Positions 9,342-18,342 of a DNA stretch of 64,000 nt are shown here, piece after piece; position 1 is the first letter of the stretch; every line of letters starts with the position of its first letter. The notes beneath the pieces are model-generated. The model saw nothing but the letters and a program-made list of their open reading frames with translations, did no database searches and was not told the DNA's origin. The DNA is from Lachnospiraceae bacterium. GTDB taxonomy: Bacteria > Bacillota_A > Clostridia > Lachnospirales > Lachnospiraceae. The stretch spans positions 21,941 to 85,940 of the forward strand of contig JAETQR010000015.1 in NCBI GenBank assembly GCA_021770615.1, in the 5' to 3' direction. A program made the translations under genes and the position numbers.

Positions 9342-11070
9342 CGGCTCTCTTTTCAATCTCTGCATAAAGTTCCCTCACCAGTTCTTCGATCGAATCCGCA
9401 GCTTTTTCAAGTTCCGCCTGTCTGCTGATCGATTTGTCCCTCGTCGTGATCTCCACACATCCGTTTTTCATATTTCTTGGGCTCACTACAGCCCTCACTG
9501 GCACTCCTAACAGATCCGCATCGGAGAACATCGCCCCGGCACGCACCTCTCTGTCATCATAGACCACTTCGAGCCTTCTCTTTTTCAGTTCCTCATACAG
9601 ACGGTCTGCATAAGCGCGGCACTCTTCATCGTCCACGCGCACACAGCACAGATGTACTTCCCACGGTGCGATCGTGATCGGCCATACGGGACCGTATTCA
9701 TCATGTCTTACCTCACAGACCGAGGCAGCCAGACGGCCGACACCGATCCCATAACATCCCATGACCGGATTCTTTTTATTTCCCTCGTTGTCCAAGTACT
9801 CCATTCCCATCGGTTCCGTATATTTCGTTCCGAGCTGAAAAATATTTCCAACTTCAATCCCGCGCTCGATCTTTAATGACTTTTTCCCACAGCAGGGACA
9901 GATCCCGCCCTCGACTGCTTTGGCAAAATCACCGTACTCCACATCTCCCATATCCCGCTTTATATCGAGGCCGGTATAATGCTTTCCATCGATATTCCCG
10001 CCACAACACAGATTTGCGATCCCTTCTAAAGAACGGTCGATCAGAACGGTGTAATCTCCATTCAGGGCATACGGCCCGATGGAACCAGCCTGCAGGCCGC
10101 ACTCCTTCGTAATGACTGCCGGATGGATCGCACAGCCTAAATGATTTTTTATTTTCGTCTCATTTGCCTCAAGGTCTCCACGCAAAAACAGCACGATATA
10201 AGAATCATCTTCATTCTTCTGGTAAACGACTGCCTTACATGAATTCTCCACCGGAAGTCCCAAAAACTCACACACATCATCGATCGTGTGCTTATCCGGG
10301 GTATCCACGAGTTTTAATTCTTCCTGCGGCAGTGTCTGGTTATTTTCGACGATACATTCTGCCGCCTCCATATTCGCACGGAAATCACACTCTGAACAGA
10401 GGACGATCGAATCCTCCCCCACCGGGGTCAGAAGCATATACTCATGGGAAATGCTCCCTCCCATCATCCCCGAATCCGAGGCAACTACGATCACCTCCGG
10501 AATTCCGGCTCTGGCAAAGATCCTCTGGTATGCCTTATAGCATCTGTCATAGTATTCCTCCAGATCCTCCTGTGATGTATGGAAAGAGTAGGCATCCTTC
10601 ATCGTAAATTCACGCACACGGATCAACCCTGCACGAGGACGCGCCTCATCACGAAACTTTGTCTGTATCTGATAGATCATAAACGGATATTTGGTATAAC
10701 TGTTCGCATATTCCCTCACAAGATGGACTGCCGCCTCCTCATGGGTCATTCCAAGAAGCATCTGGGCGTTGTTTCTGTCCTTAAACCGCAAAAGCTCACT
10801 GCCCACACTCTGAAACCGCCCGGACTCCTCCCACAGGCTCCCCGGAAGCGCCACCGGAAATAATACCTCTTGTCCATCAATGGCATCCATCTCCTCCCGT
10901 ATGATTGCCTCAATCTTCGCCGTAATGCGTTTGAGCGGCGGGAACTGGGAAAATATACCATTCGCCATGTTTTTCATATAGCCGCCACGGATCATAAGTG
11001 CATGGCTGTCAATCGCACAATCCGATGGCTTCTCCTTAAATCTGTCTCCTACTAACCGATCCAATTTCAT
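9331..11070 (-). CDS. proS: prolyl-tRNA synthetase
   Basis: This 579-residue bacterial-type (ProS1) enzyme charges tRNA-Pro. Class II motif 2 is seen in FRDEARPRAGLIRVREF and motif 3 in GCYGIGVGRLAA. The insertion between them, about residues 230-385, is the YbaK-like editing domain that clears Ala-tRNA-Pro. A C-terminal anticodon-binding domain follows (from about WPITIAPWEVHLCCV). AAGGAGGAG precedes the ATG. The gene sits between the MATE and metH genes with short spacing. No T-box was seen upstream. Confidence 0.97.
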   Translation of the reverse strand: MKLDRLVGDRFKEKPSDCAIDSHALMIRGGYMKNMANGIFSQFPPLKRITAKIEAIIREEMDAIDGQEVLFPVALPGSLWEESGRFQSVGSELLRFKDRNNAQMLLGMTHEEAAVHLVREYANSYTKYPFMIYQIQTKFRDEARPRAGLIRVREFTMKDAYSFHTSQEDLEEYYDRCYKAYQRIFARAGIPEVIVVASDSGMMGGSISHEYMLLTPVGEDSIVLCSECDFRANMEAAECIVENNQTLPQEELKLVDTPDKHTIDDVCEFLGLPVENSCKAVVYQKNEDDSYIVLFLRGDLEANETKIKNHLGCAIHPAVITKECGLQAGSIGPYALNGDYTVLIDRSLEGIANLCCGGNIDGKHYTGLDIKRDMGDVEYGDFAKAVEGGICPCCGKKSLKIERGIEVGNIFQLGTKYTEPMGMEYLDNEGNKKNPVMGCYGIGVGRLAASVCEVRHDEYGPVWPITIAPWEVHLCCVRVDDEECRAYADRLYEELKKRRLEVVYDDREVRAGAMFSDADLLGVPVRAVVSPRNMKNGCVEITTRDKSISRQAELEKAADSIEELVRELYAEIEKRADEF

Positions 11071-11088
11071 TTTGCTCCTCCTTCTTTC

Positions 11089-12483
11089 TTATAAAGTCTT
11101 TATCTTATTCCGGTATAATCGGATAAAAAATACGGTACTGAGTACCAGTGAGCCAATCTCTGCGATCGGAAATGCCCACCACACAGAACCGAGCCCGGCA
11201 AACTTCGCCAACAGATATGCCACCGGAAGTATGATGACGAGCTGGCGCAGCACTGAAACCGCAAGGCTCACAAATCCCTCACCAAACGCCTGAAAGGTCG
11301 ACATAAAAATGATCGAACATCCGGCAAACATAAAGCACGTCCCAATGATACGCAGGGCCGGGACACCGATCTCAAGCATCGTCGGCGAGGCGTCAAACAA
11401 TGACAAAAGCAGTTCCGGAACACACAGGAAAATACACATTCCGACCAACATGATCGTCACCGATATCATGACGCTGAATTTTACTGCTTCCACGATCCGC
11501 TCCTTATGCCTTGCCCCGTAGTTGTAGGCCACGATCGGGATCAGACCGTTGTTCAGACCAAATACAGGCATAAAGATAAAACTATTTAATTTAAAATAAA
11601 CGCCGAATACGGCAACTGCTGTCGTTGAAAACGGAGCCAGTATTTTATTCATCCCATATGTCATGACCGAACCGATCGCCTGCATAATGATCGAAGGCAC
11701 ACCGACCCAGTAGATCGTCTTGATCGTCGCTGCCACCGGCTTCATTCCCTGAAGTGAAAAATGAATATCCGTATTCTTTTTCAGATTAAATACGATGGAA
11801 AGCGACATGGCGATCACCTGACCGATAACAGTAGCCAGAGCTGCTCCGCGTATACCCATCTCCGGCATTCCAAAATATCCAAAGATCAGGATCGGATCGA
11901 GAATGATATTGATGATCGCCCCCGTTCCCTGTGTGATCATGGTATAAAATGTCTTTCCCGTAGCCTGAAGGAGACGCTCTAACATCATCTCAAACAAAAA
12001 TCCAAAAGAAAGGATCATACAGATCGACAGATAACCCGTACCGTATTCCACGATCCTTGCTGCATTTGGCAAAGACATATCGACCTGCGACTCAAAAAAT
12101 ATCCGGGCGCCAAATATCCCAAACAGACAAAACAGCGCATAGCTGATAAACATAAGAAAAATGCCGGCATTCGCTGCACGGTTCGCCTCTTCAAATTTTT
12201 TCTCACCCAGACTTTTTGACAAAAGCGCATTAACGCCGACTCCGGTACCACCGGCCACTGCGACCATAAGCGTCTGGACCGGAAACGCAAGCGATACTGC
12301 TGTCAGGGCGTCCTCCCCGACCCTTGAGACAAAAATACTGTCTACAATATTATATAATGCCTGTACGAGCATCGATGCCATCATCGGAAGCGACATGCTG
12401 ATGATAAGCTGCTTCACCGGCATGACTCCCATCTTATTTTCCTGCTGTCTCTCTGCCGTGTGTTCCATTTTACTTTTCTCCAT
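11089..12483 (-). CDS. MATE family multidrug/metabolite efflux protein
   Basis: This protein of about 464 residues has twelve hydrophobic segments in the MATE pattern, with the first repeat beginning near MPVKQLIISMSLPMMASMLV. Proteins of this type export cationic compounds by exchange with sodium or protons; the substrate is unknown. Two starts are possible: the one used, just after GAGAGAAG, and an internal ATG 15 bases later that follows ATGGAG. It begins 8 bases after the phosphoglycerate-mutase family gene and precedes proS by 18 bases. Confidence 0.9.
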   Translation of the reverse strand: MEKSKMEHTAERQQENKMGVMPVKQLIISMSLPMMASMLVQALYNIVDSIFVSRVGEDALTAVSLAFPVQTLMVAVAGGTGVGVNALLSKSLGEKKFEEANRAANAGIFLMFISYALFCLFGIFGARIFFESQVDMSLPNAARIVEYGTGYLSICMILSFGFLFEMMLERLLQATGKTFYTMITQGTGAIINIILDPILIFGYFGMPEMGIRGAALATVIGQVIAMSLSIVFNLKKNTDIHFSLQGMKPVAATIKTIYWVGVPSIIMQAIGSVMTYGMNKILAPFSTTAVAVFGVYFKLNSFIFMPVFGLNNGLIPIVAYNYGARHKERIVEAVKFSVMISVTIMLVGMCIFLCVPELLLSLFDASPTMLEIGVPALRIIGTCFMFAGCSIIFMSTFQAFGEGFVSLAVSVLRQLVIILPVAYLLAKFAGLGSVWWAFPIAEIGSLVLSTVFFIRLYRNKIKTL

Positions 12484-12491
12484 TCTTCTCT

Positions 12492-13142
12492 CTATTTCCT
12501 TATAAGCGATGACTTCCAATTATTTCTCAAAAGCTCCGGGTATCTTTCCAGATGGGAAAAATCATTAAAACGTTCCAGATAAAACAGATTTCTCTCTTCA
12601 TCAAAACAGATCTGCGTGATCGACGTGTTTTCCAGATCGATCGCAAATTTCAATTTATTTTTCATCGGCGTCTGTGTCAGATGTGCACAGAGAGCCCGTA
12701 TCACCCCGCCATGCGTCACGATAGCAATGCGTTGTTCCGGTAACTGACAGATCCTCTCCACATGCGGCATGACACGCCGGATGACATCTGCCCCGTTTTC
12801 CCCTCCGGGATAAGGAAGATCGCTCGTCTGCATCGCACGTTCCCTGCGGAACTCTTCATATTCTTTCAGGATCACATCATCCTCTTTTCCGGTCATCGTT
12901 CCAAAATCAATCTCCCGGAAATCTGCAATCTGCTTCGGTTTAAGCTCCAGTGTACTGCCAATGACAACCGCTGTCTCCACCGCACGTTTCAGCCCGCTGC
13001 AGTACAGCTTTTCTATCTGATAGTATGTAAGCCTGTCCGCCAGAAGCTCTGCCTGCGTTCTTCCTGCCTCATCCAGACCGGCATCCACATTGCACCTTTT
13101 TGAACTCTGTCTTCCATGCCGGATCAGAAAGATCTCCTTCAT
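12492..13142 (-). CDS. histidine phosphatase family (phosphoglycerate mutase-like) protein
   Basis: This 216-residue protein of the histidine phosphatase superfamily has the phosphate-accepting motif LIRHG at residue 5. The second catalytic histidine lies in VTHGG near residue 148, with the acid around REIDFGTMTG. Members include phosphoglycerate mutases, CobC-like phosphatases and broad phosphatases; the substrate is not clear. The start follows AGAGGTGATGAGG. A consensus promoter at 13173-13201 makes this the first gene of the long minus-strand operon that runs to the LCP gene. Confidence 0.88.
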   Translation of the reverse strand: MKEIFLIRHGRQSSKRCNVDAGLDEAGRTQAELLADRLTYYQIEKLYCSGLKRAVETAVVIGSTLELKPKQIADFREIDFGTMTGKEDDVILKEYEEFRRERAMQTSDLPYPGGENGADVIRRVMPHVERICQLPEQRIAIVTHGGVIRALCAHLTQTPMKNKLKFAIDLENTSITQICFDEERNLFYLERFNDFSHLERYPELLRNNWKSSLIRK

Positions 13143-13172
13143 CCTCATCACCTCTGAATCATTCAGGTTCTT

Positions 13173-13201
13173 ATTATATAACGTATATTTATTTTTGTAA
13201 A
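13173..13201 (-). promoter_or_regulatory. promoter of the histidine phosphatase–MATE–proS–metH operon
   Basis: On the minus strand TTTACA (13196-13201) and TATAAT (13173-13178) are 17 bp apart. It sits 30 bases upstream of the first gene and 21 bases from the edge of palindrome B1. Confidence 0.75.
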
Positions 13202-13221
13202 GCAGGCATTTGCAGCCACTG

Positions 13222-13494
13222 TGGAAATCAATTTTTAATTGTTACTCTTCTCCCGAAAACTGATGAAAGATTGTACAATGGAGAGAATGTTTCCCGATAA
13301 GAACCCGCTTGCGCTTAAAATAAACATGTAGCGGTACAAAGGCTACAAGGTGTAAAAATCACACCTGGTGCGTAGCACCTTATACGCAGCCTAAGGACCG
13401 ACACGTTTATACGGTCCTTATCGGGAAATATTCTCTCCATTGTACAAAACTTCATTAAGTTTCGGAAAAGAGTATCAACTAAAAATTGATTTCC
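13222..13494. repeat. palindrome B1: about 115-bp conserved core with 78-bp arms
   Basis: This large inverted repeat has arms at 13222-13300 and 13417-13494 that match at about 85%, with unpaired differences. The core between them (13301-13416) is itself a nested hairpin and matches the core of the repeat at 31847-32097 in reverse orientation. Shared blocks are ATAAACATGTAGCGGTACAA, CTTATACGCAGCCTAAGGAC and the ATGTTTATACGGTC edge. At the apex B1 has AGGTGT..ACACCT plus GGTGCG..GCACC, whereas B2 has one short hairpin. The arms have no relation to those of B2. Confidence 0.85.
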
Positions 13495-13528
13495 ATATAT
13501 GGTTTATATGATTGGCGCCGTTGAACCA

Positions 13529-13600
13529 GGGTGCCAAAAGCACTTTGTTATGAAGGGGATTGGCAATATGCACATTAAGACAAAGGGCTTTTAACATCCT
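13529..13600. repeat. relic of palindrome family C (no core)
   Basis: An imperfect stem (AGGGTGCCAAAAGC with GGCTTTTAACATCCT) encloses GGGGATTGGCAATATGCAC. Both parts match the outer borders of the C repeats at 28018 and 28819 (GGGGTCAAAAGCCC and TTGGCAATATGCAC), but the roughly 95-nt C core is missing. It lies directly past the LytTR stop codon and could serve as its terminator. Confidence 0.55.
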
Positions 13601-13605
13601 AAGCT

Positions 13606-13929
13606 TTATATATAATGCATCTTTCTCAAAAAGTCACTCTTATATTTCCGCCCGATCGCTATTTCCCCTATCTCATCTTTTAAAATTATGACATTTTCCG
13701 TGCGATCGATCTTTTCTATAAAAATACAGTTTACAAGAAAGGATTTATGGCATTGGCACAAATAATCATTTCCAAGAGCCAAATGGATACTGTTCAGCGT
13801 AACATATGGTATATAAACGATTCCTTCCAGTGTATAGATAAAAACTGTCCGGCAGCAATGCTCCACGTAAATGATATCACGGATATCAAAATGATTCATT
13901 TTCCCCTGAATGCACACAAAAACATCCAT
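13606..13929 (-). CDS. stand-alone LytTR DNA-binding protein
   Basis: This 107-residue protein consists almost only of a LytTR domain: FDIRDIIYVEHCCRTVFIYT, then NDYLCQCHKSFLVNCIFIEK and GRKYKSDFLRKM at the end. LytTR domains bind direct repeats in promoters and are usually joined to a receiver domain, which is absent here. No strong ribosome site precedes the start, and the stop codon of the XRE gene upstream lies only 7 bases away, so translation may be coupled. It and the XRE gene probably form one small regulatory operon. Confidence 0.75.
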   Translation of the reverse strand: MDVFVCIQGKMNHFDIRDIIYVEHCCRTVFIYTLEGIVYIPYVTLNSIHLALGNDYLCQCHKSFLVNCIFIEKIDRTENVIILKDEIGEIAIGRKYKSDFLRKMHYI

Positions 13930-13936
13930 GGCATCT

Positions 13937-14299
13937 CTAGTAATACTTTTTATCGTTACCGTCTCCTTTGTTCCCAGCCCGCATCAGATAAGTCCTCTCA
14001 CAGGAATCCAGCAGCTGATGCAGGAAATAAAATGTTTCTTCCGGCGTTCCATAGATAAGATCCCTCGCGATATCTTCTTCTTTGGATCTGCCCGTGATCA
14101 GATAATTCAAGTCGATGCCATAAATTTCCCGCAGCATTTTCAACCGCACAAGACTGAGCGCATGCTCTCCTCTCTCCAGTTTTTGAAAATGTCCCACGCT
14201 CAGTTCGAGTGTCTCTGCCATCTCCTCACAGGAAACATCCAGCATATTTCTTATTTTCCTTAATCTCCTTCCCACCATATAATTGATCCTTAACTTCAT
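13937..14299 (-). CDS. XRE-family transcriptional regulator
   Basis: This 120-residue protein has an N-terminal helix-turn-helix of the XRE/Cro type: RRLRKIRNMLDVSCEEMAET and LELSVGHFQKLERGEHALSL, about residues 10-60. The remainder (about 55 residues) is a helical tail without a recognised domain. The ATG used is preceded by GGAGG at six bases. It is followed by the LytTR gene and faces a second XRE gene on the plus strand across a 303-bp gap. Confidence 0.8.
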   Translation of the reverse strand: MKLRINYMVGRRLRKIRNMLDVSCEEMAETLELSVGHFQKLERGEHALSLVRLKMLREIYGIDLNYLITGRSKEEDIARDLIYGTPEETFYFLHQLLDSCERTYLMRAGNKGDGNDKKYY

Positions 14300-14494
14300 T
14301 CTCAGCCTCCGTGAACACACTTTTACCTGTAACCGGTGTAACGTTATTTATCCCTCCCCCTGACACCATATATTTTACATGTTTTTCAGAAAATTGATAG
14401 TTCAATATTGGGGCATTTTCAATCGTATTGCGAGCATTTCCCGAAATACCGTATCTTTCAAAACCCAACTTTTTTTATTTGAAAACAAAAAAGA

Positions 14495-14537
14495 AACTGT
14501 AGTACTTCCGCAAAATTAAGAATTGAATACTACAGTT
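14495..14537. promoter_or_regulatory. inverted repeat between divergent XRE genes
   Basis: AACTGTAGTA (14495-14504) and TACTACAGTT (14528-14537) form a perfect 10-bp inverted repeat with a 23-nt spacer. In the 14300-14602 gap this is the only clear structure. It could be an operator for one of the flanking XRE proteins, since it sits about 65 bp before the plus-strand start. On the minus strand it is followed by a T-rich run and could be a terminator instead. Confidence 0.4.
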
Positions 14538-14602
14538 CCTTGTGAGAATAACAACTGACAGGTACACTAGAAGCAAAGGTTTTTACAAAGGAGGAAAAAA
14601 GG

Positions 14603-14974
14603 GTGAATACTCAGACAGATTTGTATGATTTCAGACTTGTCGGACTTCGGATACGAAACTGCCGGGAAGCAAAACACATCACTCAGGAACAGTTAGCAAA
14701 TAATACCGGCCTTGCCACGGGAACGATCGGAAAAATCGAACGTGGGATCAACAATCCCAAAGCGGACACCTTAATGCGCATTGCCCGTGAACTGGGAGTT
14801 CCGTGCCGTTTATTTTTTGATCAGCCGGATTCCAGGAAAAAACATTTCTCCCCACAAGCCACCCGTCTGCTCAAATATATGAAATATATGGATGAAAACG
14901 AGATACGTCTTCTTTGTATGATCGCAGAAACTCTGATCCGGAATAAACAGGCCAGCCAGGCGCCGCCAATTTGA
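14603..14974 (+). CDS. XRE-family transcriptional regulator
   Basis: This 123-residue protein has an XRE helix-turn-helix at about residues 14-66: IRNCREAKHITQEQLANNTG, then GTIGKIERGINNPKADTLMR. A C-terminal helical tail of about 50 residues follows, with no known domain. The start codon is GTG, supported by AAAGGAGG eight bases upstream. It is divergent from the XRE–LytTR pair and convergent with spoIIP. An inverted repeat upstream may be its operator. Confidence 0.8.
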   Translation: MNTQTDLYDFRLVGLRIRNCREAKHITQEQLANNTGLATGTIGKIERGINNPKADTLMRIARELGVPCRLFFDQPDSRKKHFSPQATRLLKYMKYMDENEIRLLCMIAETLIRNKQASQAPPI

Positions 14975-15005
14975 ATTCAGATTGGCGCCATCCGGCCGGA
15001 GGAGG

Positions 15006-16187
15006 TCAGTGGGCGGATACATCTCCCTTCAACACATCTGCGATCACCTTCGCCAGGGGAGCCGCCGCATTTTTTGCCTCCTCTACCGTATTATTTTCAT
15101 TTCCAAGTTCAATGAGAAGCGCCCGCTCAGCCACATGCAGGTTATACCGGTACCCCTTCAGGTAGATCGGTTTGGTAAATCCATCGTACTGCTCCATCGC
15201 ATGGCACTTGAGCTGCAGGCTGAATGCAAGATTTGCTTCCAGATTTGGATTGTTCAGATAATCAATCTTACCCGAGCGGTTTCTGCTCATTCCGTTAAAA
15301 AACATGACGATCGCCGTTTTTCTTCCATCGATCATCGTAAATGTATGCTTATTCTTTCCCACAGAATCACGGTGGAGGTCGATCGTCACCTGGATATCCG
15401 GATTCTGGTTCATGATCCGGGTCACTCCCTCCAGAGAGGCATTATATGCCTTACTTCGGTCGATCTCTCCATTGATGAGGTCATACTTTGTCTTATCGTG
15501 ATAAACCCCGTATCCGTTTTTTTCCAGTTCTTCTGTCAGCACATCTCCCACTCCTACGATCGAGTCAGACTCCTTCCCTTTTCTGCTGTCCTCAAATGCT
15601 TCTGTTGCTCCATGGGTGTGATAGATCAATATTTGCTTTTTTTCTTTTTTCTGACTCAATGTCATATTTCTTGTGAGCATTTTTTCCACATCAAATAATT
15701 TTTTTGTGACAGAAGTCGTGGAGTCAATAATATAGAAATGATTCCAGAGATAATTTACATCACGAGTTTCCTTTAGCTTGCTGACATAAGCCGCTGTCCC
15801 TGACTGCATGCCATTCATCGTCTGGATCTGCGCCAGATTTTCACTGGCCACCGCAGAAGCGTCTACAGAACCCGGTACTTCCGGTTCATTATCTCCCCCG
15901 GCTGTCACTTCGCCTGTATTTTCTCCGCCACGATTTTCCATATAGACCAGTTTATTCTCTGCCGGTCTTCCGGCAGAACCTCCCTGAAACCAGAGCCTGT
16001 TTCCCGCCAGGATCGTTGACAGCATATCATTCCGATCCATTCTGCATACCGGAAAGGCATTCTCATACAGGGATGTACCAATTTTTGCCAACACTTCATC
16101 TTTCCGTGTACTATCCGTACACTCAAGAAAAATAAGAACTGCAATAACAAGCACCGACAAAAATATCTGAAACAATCCTCTTTTCAA
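15006..16187 (-). CDS. spoIIP: stage II sporulation protein P
   Basis: SpoIIP is a membrane-anchored amidase and endopeptidase that, with SpoIID and SpoIIM, degrades septal peptidoglycan during engulfment. This protein of about 393 residues has one N-terminal membrane segment and a linker. The catalytic domain has ILIYHTHGATEAF (zinc histidine), VGDVLTEELEKNGYGVYHDK, TIDLHRDSVG and ALLIELGNENNTVEEAKNA. I favour a TTG start six bases after GGAGG; an upstream GTG would add seven residues. It follows gpr, the usual gpr-spoIIP order. Confidence 0.93.
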   Translation of the reverse strand: MKRGLFQIFLSVLVIAVLIFLECTDSTRKDEVLAKIGTSLYENAFPVCRMDRNDMLSTILAGNRLWFQGGSAGRPAENKLVYMENRGGENTGEVTAGGDNEPEVPGSVDASAVASENLAQIQTMNGMQSGTAAYVSKLKETRDVNYLWNHFYIIDSTTSVTKKLFDVEKMLTRNMTLSQKKEKKQILIYHTHGATEAFEDSRKGKESDSIVGVGDVLTEELEKNGYGVYHDKTKYDLINGEIDRSKAYNASLEGVTRIMNQNPDIQVTIDLHRDSVGKNKHTFTMIDGRKTAIVMFFNGMSRNRSGKIDYLNNPNLEANLAFSLQLKCHAMEQYDGFTKPIYLKGYRYNLHVAERALLIELGNENNTVEEAKNAAAPLAKVIADVLKGDVSAH

Positions 16188-16244
16188 TCCCATCCTCCCA
16201 CACCACACATATATAATAATATATAGCGCATTTCCGCAAATATA

Positions 16245-17156
16245 TTACTGAAAGGATTTTTTCTGGAAACAATGGTTAAATACTCTTGCCAGATCTTTTG
16301 CGATCACAGCCACGGACTCGTCAATATTTTTTGGCGTCACATACAAATTATCCATTTCATCCTGAAATACTTCGCGGATAAATTTGTCGATTTCATCTTC
16401 ATTATAACCCTGCTTTGTCAGAACTTTTTCCAGATGGTCACTTATGATCGTTTTCGCATCCACCACGGTAGGCACGCCGACAGCGATCACCGGAACCCCA
16501 AGGCTCTTTTTTGACAGCTCCTTTCTGTGGTTTCCGATTCCGGAACCGGGGCTGATACCGGTATCTGTTATCTGTACCGTCGTACAGAGCCTTGACATAC
16601 TCCGCGCCGCCAGGGCATCGACCACGATCACAAGATCCGGAGACGTTTCTCTCACGATCCCTTCTAACACCTCTGCTGCTTCCATCCCGGTCTGTGCCAT
16701 AACGCCGGGCGAGATCGCACTCACACTTCCATATTCATTCTCTTCCATAAAAGTGCTACCAAACTCCTGCTCCAGATGTCTTGTGACAAAGATACATTCC
16801 ACCATCCTCGGCCCAAGAGAATCGCTTGTAACCTGCCGGTTTCCAAGCCCTGCGATCAGCACGGATTTTTGCCGGAGCCCTTCTACCAGCTGTTCCAGTT
16901 CATTACAGATGCATAAGAGCAGATTTTCTTTGGAAATATCATCTTTTGGCATATCCTCTGACTCAATGGTCACATAACAGCCCTTTGGCTTTCCCATCGC
17001 CTGACTCCCTTTGTCATCCTGAATACGAACTGTAGTAATATGCGCTTTCCCTTCCTTATCATAATGCTTCTCCAAAACGACACCCTTTACCTCTACATTG
17101 TTTCTGGGAAAACTCTCCCGTATTTCAAGTGCAAGATCGGTTCTTCTCTCAGACAT
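16245..17156 (-). CDS. gpr: spore protease (germination protease GPR)
   Basis: GPR is made in the forespore as a zymogen and degrades small acid-soluble proteins at germination. The 303-residue protein begins MSERRTDLALEI, which includes the autoprocessing site. It has the family blocks VLIAGLGNRQVTSDSLGPRM, VVDALAARSMSRLCTTVQIT and DTGISPGSGIGN, then VPVIAVGVPTVVDA and a C-terminal YVTPKNID. The start is set by GTGGAGG five bases upstream. It is divergent from rpsT and precedes spoIIP, an arrangement also seen in Bacillus. Confidence 0.96.
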   Translation of the reverse strand: MSERRTDLALEIRESFPRNNVEVKGVVLEKHYDKEGKAHITTVRIQDDKGSQAMGKPKGCYVTIESEDMPKDDISKENLLLCICNELEQLVEGLRQKSVLIAGLGNRQVTSDSLGPRMVECIFVTRHLEQEFGSTFMEENEYGSVSAISPGVMAQTGMEAAEVLEGIVRETSPDLVIVVDALAARSMSRLCTTVQITDTGISPGSGIGNHRKELSKKSLGVPVIAVGVPTVVDAKTIISDHLEKVLTKQGYNEDEIDKFIREVFQDEMDNLYVTPKNIDESVAVIAKDLARVFNHCFQKKSFQ

Positions 17157-17227
17157 AACTACCTCCACTTTCACTTTTGATGTGATCATTCTGTTCATAG
17201 ATTTACCAAAATATTTCATTTTATGTA

Positions 17228-17256
17228 TTGACACAGCCTGGGATTTGTAATATTAT
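17228..17256 (+). promoter_or_regulatory. rpsT promoter
   Basis: TTGACA (17228-17233) and TATTAT (17251-17256) are 17 bp apart. The leader that follows is about 80 nt long. Confidence 0.8.
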
Positions 17257-17341
17257 AGATGAGTATGTTTGGGTTAATGTCCGTGTCCGTTTAACCCGGC
17301 AGGAAAACTTAAATTATCAGAATAAGATGGAGGTGTTAGAA

Positions 17342-17605
17342 TTGGCGAACATTAAGTCTGCAAAGAAGAGAATCCTTGTTTCACAGAAAAGAGCTGACAG
17401 AAACAAAGCAATCCGTTCTAAGGTGAAAACTGCGATCAAAAAGGTAGATGCTGCTGTTGAGGCAAATGACAAAGCTGCTGCAAAAGAGGCGTTAGTGAAG
17501 GCAGTATCCGAGATCGACAAAGCCAGCAAGAAGGGAATTTATCATAAAAATACTGCTGCGAGAAAAGTGTCACGTCTGACGATCGCAGTAAACAAACTTG
17601 CGTAA
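17342..17605 (+). CDS. rpsT: 30S ribosomal protein S20
   Basis: This 87-residue basic protein of the small ribosomal subunit reads [20 protein letters not shown] after the initiator and ends with [16 protein letters not shown], the usual S20 pattern. The start codon is TTG, preceded by ATGGAGGTG; a TTG start is common for rpsT in Firmicutes. It has a strong promoter and its own terminator and is divergent from gpr. Confidence 0.97.
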   Translation: MANIKSAKKRILVSQKRADRNKAIRSKVKTAIKKVDAAVEANDKAAAKEALVKAVSEIDKASKKGIYHKNTAARKVSRLTIAVNKLA

Positions 17606-17675
17606 CCGGTATACATTACGTAGAAGACAGTCGTACTGTTACTACAATTCTACCCGTCACAAAATATATAAAGTC

Positions 17676-17722
17676 AAAAGCAGTGAGAATCGAACATTTT
17701 CATCGATTCCCTCTGCTTTTTT
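17676..17722 (+). terminator. rpsT terminator
   Basis: AAAAGCAG pairs with CTGCTTTT, with an inner stem GAGAATCG with CGATTC, followed by a T run. It lies 70 bases past the rpsT stop. Confidence 0.8.
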
Positions 17723-17762
17723 ATATCAAAAACCAATTTCTCTGTTTCTTTGTCGGAAAAGG

Positions 17763-17791
17763 TTTACAATCCCCTGAAAAAATGGTATTAT
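17763..17791 (+). promoter_or_regulatory. promoter of the dCMP deaminase gene
   Basis: TTTACA (17763-17768) and TATTAT (17786-17791) are 17 bp apart, 31 bases before the start codon. Confidence 0.7.
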
Positions 17792-17822
17792 TTTAAGTAG
17801 TTATATCAATCGGAGGATACTT

Positions 17823-18302
17823 ATGAAAAACACAGATTATTTATCCTGGGACCAGTATTTTATGGGGATTGCACTCCTCTCAGCAAAAAGGAGCAAAGAT
17901 CCTCACACCCGTGTCGGCGCATGTATTGTAGACATGGACAATAAAATACTGTCGGTAGGGTACAATGGCATGCCCTGCGGCTGTTCTGACGATGAATATC
18001 CATGGGATAATACCGGAGAACCACTTGACACCAAATATGTTTATGTGTGCCACGCAGAATTAAATGCGCTGCTCAACTATTCCGGTTTTAAACTAAAGGG
18101 AGCTAAAATATACACCACACTCTTCCCATGCAACGAGTGTACAAAAGCGCTCATACAGTCTGGAATAACAGAGATTATTTACAAAGAAGATAAATATCCA
18201 GACACGGCAAGCGTTATCGCAGCCAAAAAGATGATGAAGTCAGCTGGCATTACGCATCGGAAATACGATGATTCCGGCAAAAAAATGACGATTACGATCT
18301 GA
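17823..18302 (+). CDS. dCMP/cytidine deaminase family protein
   Basis: This 159-residue zinc deaminase most likely converts dCMP to dUMP for thymidylate synthesis. The zinc and catalytic residues are CHAELNAL (His and the proton-shuttling Glu) and PCNECTKAL (two Cys). The N-terminal [12 protein letters not shown] and the GMPCGCSDD stretch match the ComEB/dCMP-deaminase group rather than guanine or tRNA deaminases. GGAGG lies six bases upstream of ATG. It shares the strand with the chemoreceptor gene that follows 40 bases later. Confidence 0.9.
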   Translation: MKNTDYLSWDQYFMGIALLSAKRSKDPHTRVGACIVDMDNKILSVGYNGMPCGCSDDEYPWDNTGEPLDTKYVYVCHAELNALLNYSGFKLKGAKIYTTLFPCNECTKALIQSGITEIIYKEDKYPDTASVIAAKKMMKSAGITHRKYDDSGKKMTITI

Positions 18303-18342
18303 TCAACAGATTTTCTCAACCAAGAACGGAGGACTGACTAGT

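Noticed and set aside
9342..11090. SAM or cobalamin riboswitch for metH
   Set aside because: metH starts within the end of proS in a continuous operon, which leaves no leader for a riboswitch.
13301..13416. B1 core as a structured RNA or riboswitch
   Set aside because: The same core occurs in both orientations and in different gene contexts, which fits a repeat better than a cis-regulatory RNA.
14226..14468. 80-codon minus frame overlapping the start of the XRE gene
   Set aside because: It overlaps in another frame, lacks any recognisable domain, and the XRE start has a better ribosome site.
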